Shown: in pieces, positions 42,207-53,073 of the stretch
Layout of the letters: each line of letters opens with the position of its first letter
Position numbering within the stretch: the stretch's first letter is position 1
DNA from: Bufo bufo
Taxonomy: Eukaryota; Chordata; Amphibia; Anura; Bufonidae
Reading direction: 5' to 3'
DNA length: 64,000 bases
NCBI RefSeq assembly: GCF_905171765.1
Contig: NC_053392.1
Span: 37,084,956-37,148,955 of the forward strand
Made by a program: the position numbers and the translations under genes
The notes under the pieces: model-generated
Seen by the model: only the letters and a program-made list of their open reading frames with translations
Told to the model about the DNA's origin: nothing
Databases searched by the model: none

Positions 42207-43152
42207 GGATGGGAGGCAAATATTTCCGCAGGGTATTATTCATAAGTAAGATGTTCCAGTGTTTTTTTAACATAGAGGATATTTCTTTATGGCCCAAATT
42301 GCATGAAGTAATGAATCTCACTATCTCCACTTTTCTGTCTCTTGATGTATGTCGGCTATGTAGTAAGGCATCTCTTTTGGATAGCTTGGCACGCAAATAC
42401 CCCCTTTTCAGTGATGAATTACTGTATCCTCTCTCTTTGAACCTATTATGCAGTTCTTTTGCTCGTACCTCAAATTCTTAATCTCGAAGTCTTCTTAGTT
42501 GCAGATATTGGCCTATGGTAATGCTTTCTATCAATTTCTTTGGATGGAAAGAGTTAGTATGGAGAAGGCTGTTCACTGACGTGGGTTTCCGGAACAAGTC
42601 TGTGTAAATGAAACCATCATTATCAACTTGCAATAGCTCATCTAAAAAGTCCATATTTCCTCTACCAGCCTTGTACATTAGATCGATATTTATAATGTTA
42701 TAATTTAGGGATGTCCTAAATTTCTGTAGGTTTTCCAATGTCCCTTGCCAGATAATGAAGATATCGTCGATGTATCGACTTCATAGATGGACTTTTTCAA
42801 TTTGATCGACTGGTTCAGTTAAGAAGATCCTCCTCTCCCACAGCCCCAGAAAAAGATTTACATACGAGAGTGCACAAGCCGCCCCTATAGCAGTACCCTG
42901 GAGCTATAGGTAGTAGGAACCCTTAAATGTGAAAAAATGGTGTCGCAATGCAAAGTACAAAGAGTATTTCCAAAATGAATGTCCCATACTCACAATCTAT
43001 GTTAGACGTCATTAGGAAATGAGTGGCAGCCAACATCCCATCTTCATGGCGGATCGATTTGTAAAGTGATTCCACATCACAGGTAACAATGATCATATCT
43101 TCTTCCAATTGTAAACCGTTCACCTTGCGTAAGATGTCACCGGTATCTTTAA
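42207..43152 (-). pseudogene. PLE reverse transcriptase part, broken
   Basis: The minus strand encodes MIIVTCDVESLYKSI (motif A), a GTAIGAACALSYVNLFLG-type motif B near 42850-42900, YIDDIF (catalytic DD) near 42770, then NMDFLDELLQVDNDG, DLFRKPTSVNSLLH, and the connection segment LKKHWNILLMNNTLRKYLPP near 42200-42290. Several stops and frameshifts. The N-terminal domain is not present. Confidence 0.78.
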
Positions 43153-45947
43153 CCCCTTAAGGACCCATGACATACCGGTACGGCATGGTTCCCGAGTCCT
43201 TAATGCCCCATGACGTACCGGTACGTCATGTGTATTTCCGATCACCGCCGCCCAGCAGGCGGTGATCGGAACCCGGTGCCTGCTCAAATCATTGAGCTGG
43301 CAACTTGGCTAAATGCGCGGGGGGGTCCCGTGACCCCCCCGTGTCAGTGATAGCCGCAAACCACAGGTCAATTCAGACCTGCGGTTTGCGGCTTTACCTG
43401 CGGTTTGCGGCGGCGTGTGGCGGTGCCATCGGGTCCTCATGTGGCTGTAGGGGGGACCCGATGGCATGGAAGGCAGCACGATGCCTAAGGAAGGCATCGC
43501 GCTGCCTTCCGGTGACGAGCCTGTGACATCCAGACCCCTGGATCTCACAGGCCGGAAGCTGTATGAGTAATACACACTGTATTACTCATACAGCCAATGC
43601 ATTCCAATACAGAAGTATTGGAATGCATTGTAAACGATTAGACCCGCAAAAGTCACAAAGTGGGACAAATAATAAAGTGAAAAAAAAGTTGAAAAAATAA
43701 AGTTTTCCCCCCCCAAAAATTAAAAGTTTCAAGTAAAAATAAACAAAAACGTCATTTTCCCCAAATAAAGTTAAAAAGAAATGGTAAAAAATAGGAAAAA
43801 AAATAAAAAAAACATGACCTAACCCCTCAGATGAACACCGTAAAAAATAAAAAATAAAAACTGTGCTAAATAAACCATTTTTTGGTCACCTTACATCACA
43901 AAAAGTACAACAGCAAGCGATCAAAAAGGCGTTTTCCCACAAAAATAGTACCAATCTAACTGTCACCTCATCCCACAAAAAATGAGCCCCTACCTGAGAC
44001 AATCGCCCTAAAAATAAAAAAACTATGGCTCAGAATATGGAGACACTAAAACATCATTTTTTTTGTTTTAAAATAAATAAATAAAAAAAAGTATGCATAT
44101 TTGGTATCGCCGCATTCGTATCGACCGGCTCTATAAAAATATCACATGACTTAACCCTTCAGATGAACACCGTAAAAAATTAAAAATAAAAACTGTGCTA
44201 AATAAACCATTTTTTGTCACCTTACATCACAAAAAGTGTAATAGCAAGCGATCAAAAAGTCACACGCACCCCAAAAAAGTGCCAATAAAACCGTCATCTC
44301 ACCCCGCAAAAATCATACCCTACCCAAGGTAATCGCCCAAAAACTGAAAAAATTATGGCTCTCAGACTATGGAAACACTAAAACATCTTTTTTTTTTGGC
44401 TTCAAAAATGAAATCATTGTGTAAAACTTATATAAATAAATAAAATATATACATATTAGGTATCGCCGCATCCGTGACAACCTGGTCTATAAAAATATCA
44501 CATGATCTAACCTGTCAGATGAATGTTGTAAATAAAAAATAAAAACAGTGCCAAAACAGCTATTTCTTGTTATCTTGCCTCACAAAAAGTGTAATATAGA
44601 GCAACCAAAAATAATATGTACCCTAAACTAGTACCAACAATACTGCCACCCTATCCCGTAGTTTCTAAAATGGAGCCACTTTTTTGGAGTTTCTACTCTA
44701 GGGGTGCATCAGGGGGGCTTCAAATAGGACATGGTGTCAAAAAAACCAGTCCAGCAAAATCTGCCTTCCCAAAAACCGTATGGCATTCCTTTCCTTCTGC
44801 GCCCTGCCGTGTGCCCGTACAGCTGTTTACGATAACATATGGGGTGTTTCTGTAAACTACAGAATCAGGGCCATGAATATTGGGTTTTGTTTGGCTGTTA
44901 ACACTTGCTTTATTACTGGGAAAAATGGATTAAAATGGAAAATTTGCCCAAAAAATTTAATTCTGAAATTTCATCTCTATTTGCCAATAACTCTTGTGGA
45001 ACACCTAAAGAGTTAACAACGTTTGTAAAATCTGTTTTGAATACCTTGAGGGGTGTAGTTTCTTATATGGGGTCACTTTTATAGAGTTTCTACTCTAGGG
45101 TTGCATCAGGGGGGCTTCAAATGGGAGATGGTGTAAAAAAAAACAGTCCAGCAAAATCTGCCTTCCAAAAACTGTATGGCATTCCTTTCCTTCTGTGCCC
45201 TGCCGTGTGCCCGTACAGCGGTTTACGACCACATATAGGGTGTTTCTGTAAACTACAGAATTAAGGCCATAAATATTGAGTTTGGTTTGGCTGTTAACCC
45301 TTGCTTTGTAACTGGAAAAAAAATATTAAAATGGAAAATCTGCCAATGAAAAGTGAAATTTTGAAATTGTATCTCTATTTTCCATTAATTCTTGTGGAAC
45401 ACCTAAAGGGTTAACAAAGTTTGTAAAATCTGTTTTGAATACCTTGAGGGGTGTAGTTTATAGAATGGGGTCATTTTTGGGTGGTTTCTATTATGTAAGC
45501 CTCGCAAAGTGACTTCAGACCTGAACTGGTCCCTAAAAATTGTTTTTTTTTTAAATTTCAGAAAAATTTCAAGATTTGCTTCTAAACTTCTAAGCCTTGT
45601 AACATCCCCAAAAAATAAAATATCATTCCCAAAATGATCCAAACATGAAGTAGACATATGGGAATGTAAATTAACAACTATTTTTGGAGGTATTACTAAG
45701 TAGAAAAATTGAAACTTGGAAATTTGCAATTTTTTAAAAATATTTGGTAAATCTGGTATATCTGGTATTTTTTTATAAATAAAAATGATTTTTTTTTACT
45801 TCATTTTACCAGTGTCATGAAGTACAATTTGTCCTGCAAAAAACAAGCCCACTTATGACTATGTGAACAGAAAATTAAAAAAGTTATGGCTCCAGGAAGG
45901 CAGGGAGTGAAAAATGAAAACGCAAAAATTGCTGCGTCAGGAAGGGG
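43153..45947. mobile_element. Large non-coding TTAA-type element (copy 2)
   Basis: Begins CCCCTTAAGGACC after TTAA (43149-43152) and ends GAAGGGG at 45947 against an AT microsatellite, so its right TTAA is lost. It shares the ~395-bp units of copy 1 in inverse order (GTTTTGAATACCTTGAGGGG near 45033 and 45431). GC-rich hairpins occupy 43190-43620. No gene; ORFs in the units are shadows of the repeat. Confidence 0.68.
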
Positions 45948-45964
45948 ATATATATATATATACA
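45948..45964. repeat. Short AT microsatellite
   Basis: AT dinucleotide run between the TTAA element and the Tc1 element. Confidence 0.8.
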
Positions 45965-46903
45965 CAGTACAGACCAAAAGTTTGGACACACCTTCTCATT
46001 CAAAGAGTTTTCTTTATTTTCATGACTATGAAGGCATCAAAACTATGAATTAACACATGTGGAATTATATACATAACAAACAAGTGTGAAACAACTGAAA
46101 ATATGTCATATTCTAGGTTCTTCAAAGTAGCCACCTTTTGCTTTGATTACTGCTTTGCACACTCTTGGCATTCTCTTGATGAGCTTCAAGAGGTAGTCCC
46201 CTGAAATGGTCTTCCAACAGTCTTGAAGGAGTTCCCAGAGATGCTTAGCACTTGTTGGCCCTTTTGCCTTCACTCTGCGGTCCAGCTCACCCCAAACCAT
46301 CTCGATTGGGTTCAGGTCCAGTGACTGTGGAGGCCAGGTCATCTGGCGCAGCACCTCATCACTCTCCTTCATGGTCAAATAGCCCTTACTTTCAAAGTTT
46401 TCCCAATTTTTCGGCTTACTGACTGACCTTCATTTATTAAAGTAATGATGGCCACTCGTTTTTCTTTAATTAGCTGCTTTTTTCTTGCCATAATACAAAT
46501 TCTAACAGTCTATTCAGTAGGACTATCAGCTGTGTATCCACCTGACTTCTCCTCAACGCAACTGATGGTCCCAACCCCATTTATAAGGCAAGAAATCCCA
46601 CTTATTAAACCTGACAGGGCACACCTGTGAAGTGAAAACCATTTCAGGGGACTACCTCTTGAAGCTCATCAAGAGAATGCCAAAAGTGTGCAAAGCAGTA
46701 ATCAAAGCAAAAGGTGGCTACTTTGAAGAACCTAGAATATGACATATTTTCAGTTGTTTCACACTTGTTTGTTATGTATATAATTCCACATGTGTTAATT
46801 CATGGTTTTGATGTCTTCAGTGTGGATCTACAATTTTCATAGTCATGAAAATAAAGAAAACTCTTTGAATGAGAAGGTGTGTCCAAACTTTTGGTCTGTA
46901 CTG
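45965..46903. mobile_element. Non-autonomous Tc1 with mirrored ends
   Basis: Inverted ends begin CAGTACAGACCAAAAGTTTG. The inverted repetition covers about 240-265 bp at each side (45965-46205 and 46639-46903), including the last codons of the transposase on both sides. Only the C-terminal transposase remains. The centre (46390-46628) is non-coding. Confidence 0.85.
46106..46378 (-). pseudogene. Tc1 transposase C-terminal fragment
   Basis: 90 codons covering MTWPPQSLDLNPIEMVW (the third catalytic acidic residue region) to the C-terminus KAVIKAKGGYFEEPRI. The DNA-binding domain and first two catalytic aspartates are missing. A mirrored copy of the last ~35 codons lies at 46639-46740 on the plus strand. 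Confidence 0.85.
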
Positions 46904-46921
46904 TATATATATATTGTATAT

Positions 46922-47356
46922 AGGTATTTTCCTCCCAACATGGGCGGCCGGGCTGATTTCCAGCCAGGTGAGATCAAATACCAGACCAGAGTTTAAGTGC
47001 CGGTCTGGGTTTTGGCAGCACCTGGCTGTCCTTTAAATAGGCAGCTGGGCTCAGCAGCTGAGTCTCTGTCTTGGGATCTGAAGCACGGTGCTGTGCTGGA
47101 AGGCTGAGCGCCACATGAGGGCTGCATGCTGGGAAACAGGCCCCCTAAAGCCTGCTGTGGACTGCCGGGGATAAAATGGCCACCATGGTGACGTGTCTGT
47201 TCTATGGACTTTTCATTGTGTGAATTAACACAAAGACTGTAATGATTCATTTTTCTTTTGCCTTTTGTGTGAATAAACACTGACATTTTGATTTACAAAC
47301 TTGTTTTGCGTCTGTACTGCGTCCGCTTACCCTGTCTACCAGAGCAAATCCTCACA
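46922..47356 (+). repeat. 5' LTR (clipped) of the Gmr1-like element
   Basis: Matches 50632-51008 but has an extra ~50 bp near 47220-47270. The first ~35 bp (TGTGACATAGC...) are missing where it meets the AT repeat. It contains AATAAA near 47270 and ends CCTCACA. Confidence 0.82.
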
Positions 47357-47452
47357 ATTGGAGGATTCGGGCAAGCGCAGAGAGGCTGGCGTAAATGCTG
47401 AAATATTTTTGTTTGCGTGTACGACTAAATCTCCTGGATTAAACCAGCTAAA

Positions 47453-47700
47453 TTTAAAGGGGTTCTGCACTTTGTTTAAACTGATGATCAATCCTCTGGA
47501 TAGATCATCAGCATCTGATCGGCGGGGGTCTGACACCCGGGACCCCCGACGATCAGCTGTTTGAGAAGGCAGTGGCGCTCCAGCAGCGCCGCAGCCTTCT
47601 CACTGTTTACCGCCGGCCCAGTGACGTCACGACTAGTATCAACTTGCCTGGGCGGGGCTAAGCTCTGTTTACTTAAATGGAGCTTAGCCCCGCCCAGGCA
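47453..47700. mobile_element. MITE in the Gypsy leader
   Basis: Starts TTTAAAGGGGTTCTGCAC with a TGATCTATCC/GGATAGATCATCAG-type hairpin, then has a 25-bp inverted pair (CTTGCCTGGGCGGGGCTAAG near 47643 and its complement near 47683). Non-coding. The frame running through it into Gag at 47561 is chance. Confidence 0.6.
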
Positions 47701-47710
47701 AGTAGACAAA

Positions 47711-48240
47711 ATGAAGGCTCTCATGGAGGCTAACCAACACCAGCAGGAAACAAACCAGCTGCTGTTACAGCATGTGATGACTTTACAGACGGTAGGAGCG
47801 TCCCAGAGTGTCCATGATGTCTGGAAAGCGGTCCATGCGGCAATCCCCAAGATGACACTATCAGACGACGCTCCGTTCCCGACATCCGATTCTCAGCGGG
47901 TGTATTTCGACTTGCCGGACGATCAAGCAGCTGACTACCAAAAAGTCAAGCGTGAGATTCTGGCAAGACTGGGGGTGAATGTGTTGGTCTGGGCCCAGCG
48001 GGTGCATCAATAGGGGTTAAAGCTGGCTGAGCCTGTTAGACCCCAGTAATATAACTTACTTAACCTCTTTCAAAAGTGGCTACAGCTTGACGTGCTAAGC
48101 CCCACTGCTATGCTGGACTGTCTGTTGGCTGATATGCTCTGGAGGGCTTTGCCACCCCCTCTCCAGCAATGGATCGGCCAGGTCTCTCCAGGTAATGCTC
48201 TGAAGATGGTCAACCTGGTGGAGCGCTATGAGGCTACCCG
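47711..48240 (+). pseudogene. Gypsy Gag with SCAN-like capsid region
   Basis: Starts MKALMEANQHQQETNQLLL at 47711. From about 47925 the frame reads DYQKVKREILARLGVNV, then after two in-frame stops (48011-48013, about 48047) FQKWLQLDVLSPTAMLDCL, RALPPPLQQWIGQVSP and MVNLVERYEA. This helix pattern (K.aIL...; WL.P..; LP..L..WV...P) is that of the SCAN domain. Vertebrate SCAN domains are thought to derive from the capsid of Gmr1-like Gypsy elements. In the element the region would mediate capsid assembly. It is broken here. Confidence in the SCAN link is moderate, from motif reading only. Confidence 0.72.
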
Positions 48241-48835
48241 GAATCTGCAGGGGGTTCTTTTGGGAGGGGGTATCAAACCCTGTGACTCTCCACCTCAGAC
48301 CCGGCGACTTGTGCCCACCAAAGTCGGGGTCATGCGTATTCATGGAGACTTAAAAGACTACCCCACTGCTATGGTGTTTCTATCCACAGTTGCCGGCAGG
48401 TGGACCCACGAGGTGGCTGTCGCCACCAATCTACACTACGAACTTATAATAGGAAGAGACTTCCCGGGCTTCCCGGCACTGTGGCCTGCTACGAGAGTGA
48501 CTGATACCCATGAGACAGGGGTAACCCTAGCAAAGTGGCCTGGCTCAGGGGGAAGACCAGATAGGGAGACCTGTACTGAAGATTGCCTGCGGCCAGGTTT
48601 TCTAGGGGAAGAGGTTCTGGCTCCTATGTCTGATGCAAGGGAAGCGGTTGCCACAGTAAAAATTGCTGATAGCCTCTCCTCTAAACAGGCTCAGGAGACC
48701 AGGGAGTTCATTAGTCAGAACATGGATGTGTTCTCAGACCTCCCTGGACGCACTTCCGCAATCCAGCATGACATTGTCACTGAGCCACAGGCAAAAGTCG
48801 GGTTAAAGCCATACCGTGTACCCGAGGCTCCGTGA
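48241..48835 (+). pseudogene. Gypsy protease-like region and RT entry
   Basis: Continues the Gag frame to 48835. Segments such as GDLKDYPTAMVFL, VAVATNLHYELIIGRDFPGF resemble the second half of a retroviral-type protease (the GRDF strand). It then reads SKQAQETREFISQNMDVFSDLPGRT, the usual entry to a Gypsy RT, and KPYRVPEAP before a TGA. No active-site DTG/DSG and no zinc knuckle were seen, so the start of the protease appears lost. Confidence 0.65.
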
Positions 48836-49932
48836 CAAGCCATCTCGGAGGAAGTGCAGCTCATGCTGCGCCTAGACATCATCGAGGAGTCTAAAAGTGA
48901 GTGGGCCAGTCCTATAGTCTTAATACCCAAGCCGGACGGGACGTTACGACTTTGTAATGATTTTCATAAGCTTAACAAAATATCTAAATTCGATGCGTAT
49001 CCCCTGCCTCGGGTGGATGAGCTTAATGAAAGGTTAGGCCAAGCCCGGTATTTTTCTGTTATGGACCTCATCAAAGGGTACTGGCAGGTACAGAGGCTGC
49101 AAAATAGAAAACTGCCTTCATTACACCAGGGGGCTGTACCAATATAAGGTGTTACCCTTCGGTCTCCATGGCGCCCCTGCCACTTTTCAACATCTAATGG
49201 ACGTTGTGCTTCGTCCACATCGGCGGTACGCCTCGGCTTACCTGGATGATATTGTCATTCACAATACCGACTGTGAAAGTCACCTGCCCAAAGTACAGGC
49301 CGTAGTGGACTCCCTTCGAAAGGCTGGTCTAACAGCTAACCCCAAAAAATGTGTGATAGGGTTAGAGGAGACCAAATACCTAGGGTATGTCATTGGGTGC
49401 AGAGTCATCAAACCGCAAGTAAACAAAATAGAGGCAATAAGGAATTGGCCCCGACCTGTCACCTCTAGGCAAGTAAAGTCGTTCCTGGGAATGGTGGGCT
49501 ATTATATGAGGTTCGTTCCCCATTTTGCCACTTTAGCAGCTCCATTGACAGGGCTCTTGAAGGGACGGAAGTCAGTGATGGTCCGCTGGAATGACCAGCC
49601 GGAAGAGGCTTTCTCCGTTTTGAAGTCGGTCCTGTGTGGGTCCCCGGTTTTGGTGACGCCCGACTTCAAAAGGGAGTTTATAGTACAGACTGATGCCTCC
49701 AAAGTACGCCTCGGTGCTGTACTGTCTCAGGAAGTCAACGGGGAGGAGCATACTATTGTCTTCCTCAGCCTTAAGCTCACTCCAGCCAAGAACCAGTATA
49801 GTATAGTGGAGAGAGAGTGTGTGCTATTATCTGTTGGGGAGAAAGTTCTGTCTGGTGATCGATCACTCCCCTCTCAAGTGGATGAGCCAGGCCAAAGAGA
49901 GGAATGCTCGGGTCACCAGATGGTTCTTGTCC
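48836..49932 (+). pseudogene. Gypsy reverse transcriptase and RNase H start
   Basis: Two frames (48854-49147 and 49149 onward). RT has WASPIVLIPKPDGTLRLCND, FDAYPLPRVDELNERLG, FSVMDLIKGYWQV (motif A), then LPFGLHGAPATFQ, AYLDDIVIHN (catalytic YLDD near 49240), KYLGYVI and KSFLGMVGYY. RNase H begins FIVQTDASKVRLGAVLSQE and is cut near 49932 by the insertion at 49947-50466. A frameshift near 49120-49149 breaks RT. Confidence 0.87.
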
Positions 49933-49946
49933 TTGCAAAACTTAAA

Positions 49947-50466
49947 ATAATGAGAGAGAAGAAGAAATGAATCGCACATCCACTGCTAATGCTATGTTCT
50001 CATCCCTGCATTCCTGCAGGAGACAGCACTGAATAGCGCATGTGTACTACCTCCATGCTACATGCTAAATGAGGCATTTGTGTACATTTTGATCAAAAGG
50101 CAATAAGCCTATTTACCACGCCAAGGTTGCCTCTATGAGTGGGTCCTAACCTAAAATTGGCGCGGCGCTACACCGCGACCGCCAGCGCTGTAGCGCCATC
50201 CCAGCCAGCGGCGGGACCCAGTGGCCAAACAGAACCCCTGCTGCCTGACCATGCCCAACCTAGCTCTGGGTCCCACCAACCAGCCAGGAAAACAGCACAG
50301 CGGCCCCCATGCAGCACTGCACCATGTGAACAGTTGTCAAAGCTCACCTGCTCTGAAGCTCACAGGAACTCCAACTGAGAGCATGATAGGCTAATTTAAC
50401 CCCTACTACTAAATACTAGGCTAATTAAAATCCTGGCTGGTTGGTGGGACCCAGAGCTAGGCTAAC
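49947..50466. mobile_element. Unidentified 520-bp insertion with 14-bp duplication
   Basis: Bounded by TTGCAAAACTTAAA at 49933-49946 and 50467-50480. Internally CTAGCTCTGGGTCCCACCAA (near 50260) is mirrored near 50445. It has no ORF of note and no recognised ends. A 14-bp duplication suggests insertion by a LINE-type or PLE-type endonuclease. Confidence 0.7.
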
Positions 50467-50596
50467 TTGCAAAACTTAAAGTTTACAGTAGAACACAGGG
50501 CAGGCCGGTTACAGGGAAACGCGGATGCCCTGTCCCGGGTACACTGTCTAGCGTGTGTTCACCCCATCAGGGTTGAACAAAAGAAGGGGTGGGGTA
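50467..50596 (+). pseudogene. RNase H tail and polypurine tract
   Basis: After the insertion the frame reads NLKFTVEHRAGRLQGNADAL, the end of Gypsy RNase H, and soon a purine-rich AAAAGAAGGGGTGGGG stretch that abuts the right LTR at 50597. Confidence 0.8.
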
Positions 50597-51008
50597 TGTG
50601 ACATAGCAAGAGGTTTTGTTTGGGAAGGCAGGTATTTTCCTCCCAACATGGGCAGCTGGGCTGATTTCAAGCCAGGTGAGATCAAATACCGGACTTGAGT
50701 TTAAGTGCTGGTCCGGGTTTTGGCAGCACCTGACTGTCCTTTAAATAGGCAGCTGGGCTCAGCAGCTGAATCTCTGTTTTAGGATCTGAAGCATGGTGCT
50801 GTGCTGGAAGGTTGAGAGCCGCATGAGGGCTGCATGCTGGGAAACAGGTCCCTAAAGCCTGCTGTGGACTGCTGGGGATAAAACAGCTACCAAGGTGACG
50901 TGTCTGTTCTATGGACTTTTCATTGTGCCAATTAACATTTTGATTTACGAACTTCTTTTGCCTCTTTACTGCGTCCGCTTACTCTGCCTACCAGAGCAAA
51001 TCCTCACA
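50597..51008 (+). repeat. 3' LTR of the Gmr1-like element
   Basis: 412 bp, TGTGACATAG ... CCTCACA. It has a ~50-bp deletion relative to the left LTR. AT repeats follow directly. Confidence 0.88.
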
Positions 51009-51042
51009 ATATATATATATTGAGAGAGAGAGAGAGCTGGAA
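51009..51042. repeat. (AT)n(GA)n microsatellite
   Basis: Short AT run followed by GAGAGAGAGAGAG. Confidence 0.85.
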
Positions 51043-51089
51043 TATCCTTTTAATTATATTATTACAATTTAAAGTGTAATTCATTTTTA

Positions 51090-51430
51090 AAATTTATTTG
51101 TGTAATGTATAGGGGCAGTGATACCGACCATTTTTGTAATATACTTTAATTACTGATATTCGTACATTTCTATTAGAAAAATAGCTGTAAAGTGGCCTAT
51201 TTTGAGCCTTTGCAACGCTCCTCTGACTTCTGTTTACATAACAGTGGAGGCTTGCTAAAAATGACTGTTATGTAAACAGAATACAGAGGAGCGTTGCTAA
51301 GGCTCAAAATGGGTCACTTTCAGCTATTTTTCTAATAGAAATGTACAATTTCAGTAATTAAAGTATATTACAAAAATGGTCAGTATCACGACCCCTATAC
51401 ATTACACAAATAAAAAAAATAGAATGGCAG
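51090..51430. mobile_element. Palindromic MITE
   Basis: Arms of about 155 bp (about 51098-51251 and 51257-51415) are reverse complements; landmarks are TTTATTTGTGTAATGTATAGG and AGCTATTTTTCTAATAGAAA. The next TTAA element starts just beyond the right arm. No gene. Confidence 0.82.
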
Positions 51431-51441
51431 TTACAGTTTAA

Positions 51442-52732
51442 CCCGTAGAGGACCCACGGCGTACATGTACGGCGCAGATATCCATGATTTAAGGACCAGC
51501 GCTGTACATGTATGGCGCTGTGATCGGGTAGGTGCAGGAGATTCGCCCGCCCGATCCGCGGCAGGGGTTCGGCAGTCACCGATGCCGGCGCATTAACCCT
51601 TGATGTGCCACGTTCAGCGCTGACAGTGGCACCTGCGATGTACTTGCGGTTGAGTTTCCATCGGGTCCTCGTGCTGCTGTGATGGGGACCCGATGGCAGG
51701 GAAGGCAGCCCGATGCCTTCCTTAGGCATCATGGCTGCCTTCCGGGAGAGCCTGTGAGATCCAGCCCCCTGGATCTCACAGGCAAACAGGCTGTAAGTGT
51801 ATTACAGCCAATGCATAACAATACAGAAGTATTGTGATGCATTGTAAAAGGGATCAGACCCCCACAAGTTGAAGTCCCAGAGTGGGACAAAAAAAAAAAG
51901 TGTAAAAAAAGTTAAAAAATAAAGTTTTACAAAAAAAATTAAAAGTTTTAAGTAAAAAAAAGCGTCCCTTTCCCAAAATAAAGTAAAAAAATTGAAAAAA
52001 AGAAAAAAAAGAAAAGAAAAGTAGACAAATTAGGTATTAGGTATAAAAACAGTGCCAAAACAGCTATTTTTTGATACCTTGCCTCACAAAAAGTGTAATA
52101 TAGAGGAACCAAAAATCATATGTGTCCTAAAATAGTACCAACAAAACTGCCACCTTATCCTGTAGTTTCCAAAATGGAGTCACTTTTTTGGAGCTTCTAC
52201 TCTAGGCGTGCATCAGGGGGGCTTCAAATGGGACATGGGGTCCAAAAAACTGTCCAGCAAAACATAGGGGTCATTTCTGGGTGGTTTCTATTATGTAAGC
52301 CTCACAAAGTGACTTCAGACCTGAACTGGTCCTTAAAAAGTGGGTTTTGGAAAATTTCAGAAAAATTTTAAGATTTGCTTCTAAACTTCTAAGCCTTCTA
52401 ACGTCCCCAAAAAATAAAAGACATTCACAAATTGATCCAAACATGAAGTAGACATATGGGGAATGTAAAGTAATAACTATTTTTGGAGGTATTACTATCT
52501 ATTATAAAAGTAGAGAAATTGACATTTTTGGTAAATGTGGAATTTTTTTGTAAATAAAAATACATTTTTGACCCAATTTTACCAGTGTCATGAAGTACAA
52601 TATGTGACGAGAAAACAATCTCAGAATGGCCTGGATAATAAAAGCTTTTTAAATTTATCACAACATACAAAATGTAAGATTTGCAAAAAATGGCCTGGTC
52701 CTTAAGGTGAACAATGGCAGGGTCCCGAGGGG
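51442..52732. mobile_element. TTAA-flanked non-coding element (copy 3)
   Basis: 1291 bp between TTAA copies (51438-51441 and 52733-52736), beginning CCCGTAGAGGACCC and ending GGGTCCCGAGGGG. It shares GC hairpins and the CAGGGGGGCTTCAAATGGGA block with copies 1 and 2 but has lost most tandem units. No transposase. Confidence 0.85.
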
Positions 52733-52736
52733 TTAA

Positions 52737-53073
52737 AAGTAAATCACTTTTCACATAGTTATTTTCAGTTTTATTCATCTTTAGACCCTCTAAATTTCAT
52801 CACTTATTCCATATTTATACTAAATGTTTCCTTTCACGGCCGCAGTTTTTGCATTATCCTTTGCATTGTACAGAGGAGTAAATAGTCCGTCATCTGAGCT
52901 GTAAACCTGCTTTAAATAAAATCCACAAGGTAACATTTAGTCAAATTTCATTGTGACCTGATTTGTTTCGCATTTTGTAACTTCTTCTTTTTGCATTATT
53001 ATTTGAATCGTCTATTGGAATGTACATATGTCAGCAGTAGTTCACTTGCAGTACTGGAGACACCGCCGCTTGT
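52737..53073 (+). other. 5' flank of the Tas2r relic
   Basis: Single-copy-looking sequence, AT-rich, with no terminal repeats that I recognise. It may include the old 5' flank of the taste receptor gene. No promoter is called. Confidence 0.4.

Larger units (their letters stand above)
36530..43152 (-). mobile_element. Penelope-like element split by a Gypsy element
   Basis: Two parts on the minus strand, 42207-43152 (RT) and 36530-37222 (connection/GIY-YIG and 3' UTR), become contiguous when the Gypsy element 37223-42201 and its GTGAT duplication are removed. Its 5' part is cut at the TTAA element at 43153. No hammerhead-like motif was found in its short 3' region. Confidence 0.8.
46922..51008 (+). 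mobile_element. Gmr1-like Gypsy element with SCAN-like Gag
   Basis: The LTRs are 46922-47356 (5' end clipped) and 50597-51008. The order on the plus strand is Gag (47711-48240), protease-like region, RT, RNase H, then a polypurine tract directly before the right LTR. There is no integrase. In the known Gmr1 elements integrase lies before RT, so an RT-RNase H end next to the LTR fits that group with integrase deleted. A MITE interrupts the 5' leader and an unidentified insertion splits RNase H. Confidence 0.75.

Noticed and set aside
43305..43575. Short frames on both strands near the start of a TTAA element
   Set aside because: They coincide with a GC-rich hairpin (repeated CTGCGGTTTGCGG) and have no family features.
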